From Rusavskia elegans (lineage: Eukaryota > Ascomycota > Lecanoromycetes > Teloschistales > Teloschistaceae): a DNA stretch of 64,000 nucleotides. Below the pieces are notes generated by a model. That model saw only the letters and a list, made by a program, of their open reading frames with translations, was not told the origin of the DNA and ran no database searches. Made by a program: the position numbers and the translations under genes. Below are positions 60,309 to 64,000 of the stretch, piece after piece. Each line of letters begins with the position of its first letter. Positions within the stretch are counted from its first letter, which is position 1. The stretch spans positions 186,001-250,000 of the forward strand of contig SAUG01000103.1 in NCBI GenBank assembly GCA_011316305.1, in the 5' to 3' direction.

Positions 60309-60725
60309 TTAAATGATATAGTAGCAACGTGATTTGGAAGTCTAACGAATCCAGCGTTTTTCGGATTTAATAGAATTAATCCGGCGGGTCGGAGATTCGA
60401 ATTCCTCGAAGGCTAGTTTAATATTTAAGTTTTTTCTATCGATTAAATCGATTTTTATAGAGTTTTAAAATATAGAGAGCCTAGTTAATAGATTGTCTCG
60501 GTCTAGTTGTTTCGATCGAAGTAAATTAAATTAATTAAAGTTAAATAGATTACGGCTTCTTTCTAGGTTTTAGTCTAGATCTAGCTCTTTCAGAAATCCT
60601 AAATTCGAGTTTTCGGTAAAATATTTAAATATTAAATAATTACGTAATCTGATCGAATTAGCGCCTCTAGCGTTAGATTCGTAAAAGATTAAAATTTAAA
60701 TCTTAATTATTAATCGTATATATAA
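60309..60725 (+). mobile_element. tRNA-derived SINE, nested in a hAT
   Basis: Head (GATATAGTAGCAACGTGATT), B box near 60,390 (GGAGATTCGAATTCC) and full body. Flanks ACGAATTATTTGAT and ACGGATTATTTAAAT form a TSD of about 14 bp with transition differences. Confidence 0.82.
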
Positions 60726-60815
60726 ACGGATTATTTAAATCGGATCGAATTATAAACTAAAAACCAAAAATCTATCGGTTCAATATCTAAAAAAGTCGAA
60801 ACCGATTCGGGTCGG

Positions 60816-61294
60816 ATTTCCGTCGGTTTTTCGAAAATCCGACCCGACTTTTAGCGAGTCGGTTTAACTCGATCCGCTAAAAAGTTCGGATCGGTTTCTA
60901 AAATTAAAATCGAAAATTAAATCGGATTATAAAGTAGAAATTAATAAAAATTCGATCCGATCCGCTAAATCTTCTATATATAGTATAATACTATAATTAA
61001 TATAGTATAATATTATAATTTATATAATAAATAATGAATCAATTAATATTTTCCATAGATAATATATATAGGTAATATATTTTCTTTTATTATATTAATT
61101 TTTAATAGCTAGATATTATTTTTATACTAGAATTATACTTTTATACTAGATTTTAGCTGTTTTAATAGGTCGAACCCGGGAACCCGGGTTCGATCTAGAA
61201 CCGAGTCGATTCGGTACAGAGAAAAATCGAGACCGACTCGGTTCGAATCCGGGATACGAACCCGAGTTCGAAACCCGACCCGACAGCCAGTCTA
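60816..61294 (+). mobile_element. hAT MITE, left terminus deleted, nested
   Basis: The right end CGACAGCCAGTCTA is intact and followed by GGGTCGG, the TSD copy. At the left, GGGTCGG is followed directly by ATTTCCGTCGG, so about 20 bp of terminal repeat are missing. A slip between two TCGG repeats would explain it. Confidence 0.75.
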
Positions 61295-61459
61295 GGGTCG
61301 GGTCGATTTCTTTAATTCGGATTCGAAACTCGACCCGACGGCCAGTTTTTAGATTACGATTTCCTCTAAAGATTTTAATCTAAATTTAACTTTTTTAGGA
61401 ATTTTAAATCTAACTATTCGGTATAATTTTTAAATACTAAATAATTATATAATTTGATC

Positions 61460-61640
61460 GTTATAACGAAGTTAAATATAGATAATAATTGGGTTTATAG
61501 AAATTGATTGTTCTATAGAAAAGGCCTGCGGGTATAAAAAGTACGTATTAAAACCGTTATTCAATCTAACGAGCCGTACAAAATCTAATCGGGCAATTTA
61601 TTATATATCTTTCGGCTTATAAAAGTTTGTTCTATAATAC
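61460..61640. mobile_element. 181-bp unmutated insertion, solo-LTR or MITE-like
   Basis: It interrupts the SINE with a 5-bp duplication TGATC on both sides (61,455-61,459, 61,641-61,645). It starts GTTATAACG and ends TATAATAC. It keeps TpG, CpA and GC-rich words (GGCCTGCGGGTATAAAAAG near 61,523, where TATAAAA could be a promoter TATA box). A 5-bp TSD suits a solo LTR; no second copy is in the window. Confidence 0.65.
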
Positions 61641-61779
61641 TGATCAGTTTAACGCTTCTAGTATTAAATTCTAAAAGATTAAAATCAAAATTCAAATAAT
61701 TAAATCGCAATATTAATACTAATATTGTAAAAATATAATATAAAAATTCGAAACGATTAAAAAAAGTAAAAATTAAAAC

Positions 61780-61981
61780 TATAGATTTAAAAGAATCTAC
61801 GATATTAAAAATTGAATATTAAATTTTACGAAAATTAAATATTTTAGTAATTAAAATTTCTAATAAAATAAAAATTTAATACGAATAATATTTTTCTTTT
61901 TATTAATTAGTTTTACTTTTTAATAGATTTGTTTCTTGTATCTATCTACTACGTACTTTTTTACTAAAATATCGATTTATA
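61780..61981 (+). repeat. 3' LTR of G1 (~202 bp)
   Basis: From TATAGATTTAAAAG to GATTTATA. It shares ATTAATTAGTTTTACT and TATCTATCTACTACG with the G2 LTRs and is strongly decayed. Confidence 0.65.
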
Positions 61982-62028
61982 GAATAGAAACAATTAGCTA
62001 TTATAGAAATAACTATAAATATATATAT

Positions 62029-62452
62029 GGCTTGGATGGCGTAGTAGTAAATTATATAACTTGAACGTTTTACGAATCTAACGTTTTTTGAAATTAGCGG
62101 AGTTAAATCCGACGAATCGGGAATTCGAATCCCTCGAAAACTAATTAATACTTGAGTTTTTTCTATCGGCTAAATTGATTTTTATATAGAGTTTTTATAT
62201 AGAAAAATTATAGTAGATTCTCTCGATTTAATCGAATGGGTCGTATTAAAATATATTAATTAAAATTAAAATAATCACGGATTCTCTAATAGAGTTTTAA
62301 TCCAAATTTAATTCTATCGAAAATTTTAAATTTATTGCGATAGAATATTAAAGAATTTAAATAATTACGTAATCTATTTGGTTGGTACTTTTAGTATTAA
62401 ATCGTAAAAGATTAAAATCAAAATATCCGATTGGTTAAACCGTATATAAATA
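62029..62452 (+). mobile_element. tRNA-derived SINE, complete
   Basis: GGCTTGGATGGCGTAGTAG head, B-box relic near 62,130 and a tail CCGTATATAAATATAT. ATAAATATATAT occurs on both sides (12-bp TSD). It lies 47 bp after G1. Confidence 0.82.
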
Positions 62453-63403
62453 TATATTTTCAATGATTTTTACAATAATTTTTATTTTAAATATTTATTA
62501 TTTAATTTATATCAATAGACTATAGATTAGATTTAAAAATTATTTTATATCTAATATTTTCGATACTATTATTAAAGTAATCAAAGTAAAAATATTTATC
62601 TATTTATTTATTATACTCAATCAATCAATTTTGTAAACAATTTCGCTTTTATTTTATTTTCGCTATTTCTATTATCGATTTTATAAATCGATTCGTTGAA
62701 ACGAAAAATTTATAATATAATTAAAAAATATATTGCTATTTTTTTATTAGTATATTATTAATATTTCATCAAATTTTAAATATTTATACGAAGTATATAA
62801 TTTATAATATACTATTATTTTCTATTACGTCAATATAGAAATTTCAAATTTAATTAAAATATTTTTTGAAAAAATAGATAATTATATAATAATACGAATA
62901 AATTAATATTGAAAAATTACATTTTTAAATATATATTAATAGAATTATATCGTATAATAAAAAGAAAAATGTTTTCCGAATTCGAATAATAATTTATATT
63001 AAAAATAAAATTTGAATTTTTTTTATTTATATTACCGTATAGAATATAAAATAGCTAGAAAAAAGCGACCGTCTATATTATCTATACAGATTTTTCCGAT
63101 ATATTTATAAATGAATGTAAAATAGATAATTATAGTCGAAATATTTTACTATCGACAAAAAAGTTATTAGAAATAAAAAAAGCAAGCTATATTATTACTA
63201 ATTAAAATAAATCCATTTTTTTTTTAAAAAAAAATAACGTTATAATTTATTCATTTATATAGAAAAAATGATAAAATATATTTAATAAATATTATAATTT
63301 CTAATCACAAATGAATAAAATTTTATAAAATAAATTTATATTACTATTTTTCTTAGTATTTCTATTTATTCGAAGATTATTTATCTATATATTACTATTA
63401 TAT
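62453..63403. other. Unassigned AT-rich DNA, partly unmutated
   Basis: AT-rich, but TpG/CpA are less depleted (62,610-62,650). This could be single-copy spacer beyond the G1 transposon. No gene or motif seen. Confidence 0.4.
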
Positions 63404-63825
63404 GGCCTGGATGACGCAGTAGTAAAACTACGTAATCTAAAAGTCCAACGGATCTAACGTTCTATTTCGGAATTAGCAGAATTAAATCCGACGGATCGGA
63501 AATTCGAATTTTTCGAAAATTAATTTAATATTTAAATTTTTTCTATCGATTAAATCGATTTTTATATAGATATTTTTATATAGAGAAATTATATAGTAGA
63601 TTTTATCGATCTAGTCGTATCGGTTCAATTAAAATAAATTAATAAAATTAAATAAATTAATAGTTCTTTAAATAAAGTTTAGTCTAGATCTAGTTTTTTC
63701 GAAAATCCTAAATTTAAATTTTCGATTAAATATTAAAATTCAAATAATTACGTAATCTAATCGATTAGTATTTCCAATATAAAATTATAAAAAACCAAAA
63801 TAAAAGATCGGAAAAATTAAATTAT
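63404..63825 (+). mobile_element. tRNA-derived SINE, complete
   Basis: Head GGCCTGGATGACGCAGTAG, B-box relic near 63,499, body and AT tail. AT-rich flanks (TATTACTATTATAT and TATTATTATAT) suggest a TSD of 11-14 bp. Confidence 0.82.
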
Positions 63826-64000
63826 ATATATATATATTAGTATATTATTATATAAACTATAGATTAAAAATATTACGGCTACGAAATAAATATCGCGTTA
63901 TATTATAATATTATATATTCTATAGCTATTTTATTAATATCGGATTTAAATTTTTTAATTATATAAAACGAAATATATTATTTAATATATATAGTATTTA

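Larger units (their letters stand above)
59998..61349 (+). mobile_element. hAT MITE (Q-P type) carrying a SINE and a second hAT
   Basis: TAATTTGGCTATTTCGG to CGACGGCCAGTTTT with a perfect TSD TAGATTAC (59,990-59,997 and 61,350-61,357). Net length without guests is about 450 bp, as for 11,435-11,899. Confidence 0.88.
59745..61709 (+). mobile_element. tRNA-derived SINE, split by a nest of insertions
   Basis: The head (GACTTGAATGGCGTAGTAG near 59,748, B-box relic near 59,838) and half of the body precede 59,998. The rest resumes at 61,350 with GATTACGATTTCCTC. A 181-bp insertion lies at 61,460-61,640. It sits just upstream of the 3' LTR of G1. Confidence 0.82.
32818..61981 (+). mobile_element. 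Ty3/Gypsy chromovirus-like retrotransposon G1, 29 kb span with nested guests
   Basis: The LTRs at 32,818-33,018 and 61,780-61,981 enclose gag, protease, RT, RNase H and integrase relics in the order typical of Ty3/Gypsy. The body is interrupted by hATs, C elements, SINEs and the second Gypsy G2. Its pol resumes after G2 at 54,599 at exactly the codon region where it stopped at 39,966. The net length without guests is about 8 kb. I could not confirm the 5-bp TSD (AATTA and GAATA flank it). RIP stops are everywhere, so it is inactive. Confidence 0.75.
1..64000. other. RIP-mutated, gene-free AT-rich transposon block
   Basis: Nearly the whole window lacks TpG and CpA while TpA and CpG are abundant; for example, 1,801-1,860 has five CpG and no TpG or CpA. 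All recognisable coding relics on both strands are interrupted by TAA and TAG at positions expected to be CAA, CAG or TGG. RIP in Pezizomycotina is known to convert CpA to TpA in duplicated DNA. The same repeats recur many times in both orientations with transition-only differences. I infer an AT-rich heterochromatic region (sub-telomeric, centromeric or isochore). No promoter, rRNA or functional tRNA was found. Confidence 0.9.

Noticed and set aside
1..64000. Mitochondrial or bacterial AT-rich genome
   Set aside because: CpG is abundant while CpA/TpG are depleted, LTR, hAT and SINE elements are present, and there are no intact genes. This is nuclear RIP-mutated fungal DNA.

Overview
This window is a gene-free, AT-rich block of a filamentous ascomycete (Pezizomycotina-type) genome, built almost entirely of nested transposable elements ruined by repeat-induced point mutation (RIP). 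By eye, TpG and CpA are rare on both strands, TpA is extremely common and CpG is kept. That is the footprint of CpA-to-TpA mutation of duplicated DNA, not of CpG-methylation decay. Every relic reading frame is cut by TAA/TAG codons where CAA, CAG or TGG are expected. I found no intact protein gene. The species cannot be named from the sequence.

Four main repeat populations make up the window. (1) About 30 hAT-type elements share a short terminal inverted repeat (TAGACTGGC...GCCAGTCTA) and usually 8-bp target-site duplications (TSDs). They include 160-bp mini-elements, 360-760-bp MITEs, 2.5-kb elements with two unknown divergent frames, and 3-kb elements with a decayed hAT transposase C-terminus. 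(2) Thirteen copies of a ~410-bp tRNA-derived SINE carry recognisable A and B boxes. (3) Seven copies of a ~0.95-kb element, called C here, have 10-14-bp TSDs and a decayed single frame of unknown function. (4) Two Ty3/Gypsy chromovirus-like LTR retrotransposons, G1 and G2, retain gag zinc knuckle, protease/RT, RNase H, integrase and chromodomain relics.

Layout: 1-30 kb is a mosaic of hAT elements, SINEs and C elements, with unassigned AT-rich stretches, one Tc1/mariner relic (about 8.2-8.8 kb) and one unmutated AGCCG-rich foldback (6.9-7.1 kb). From 32.8 to 62.0 kb a single Gypsy element (G1, LTR to LTR) is spread over 29 kb because other elements landed in it. The largest guest is a second Gypsy copy, G2 (39,967-54,598), which itself holds four hAT elements and a C element. 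From 59.7 to 61.7 kb there is a multi-level nest: SINE, then hAT, then a second SINE and a second hAT, plus a young 181-bp insertion. 62.0-64.0 kb holds two more SINEs in AT-rich DNA.

The nesting gives relative ages: G1 is oldest, then G2, C elements and SINEs, then many hAT MITEs. Short insertions (the 159-bp hAT at 34,968, the AGCCG foldback, the 181-bp insertion at 61,460) and the C copy at 57,962 keep more TpG/CpA, so they are young or too short for RIP. Several insertion sites are confirmed by uninterrupted copies of the same host repeat elsewhere in the window.
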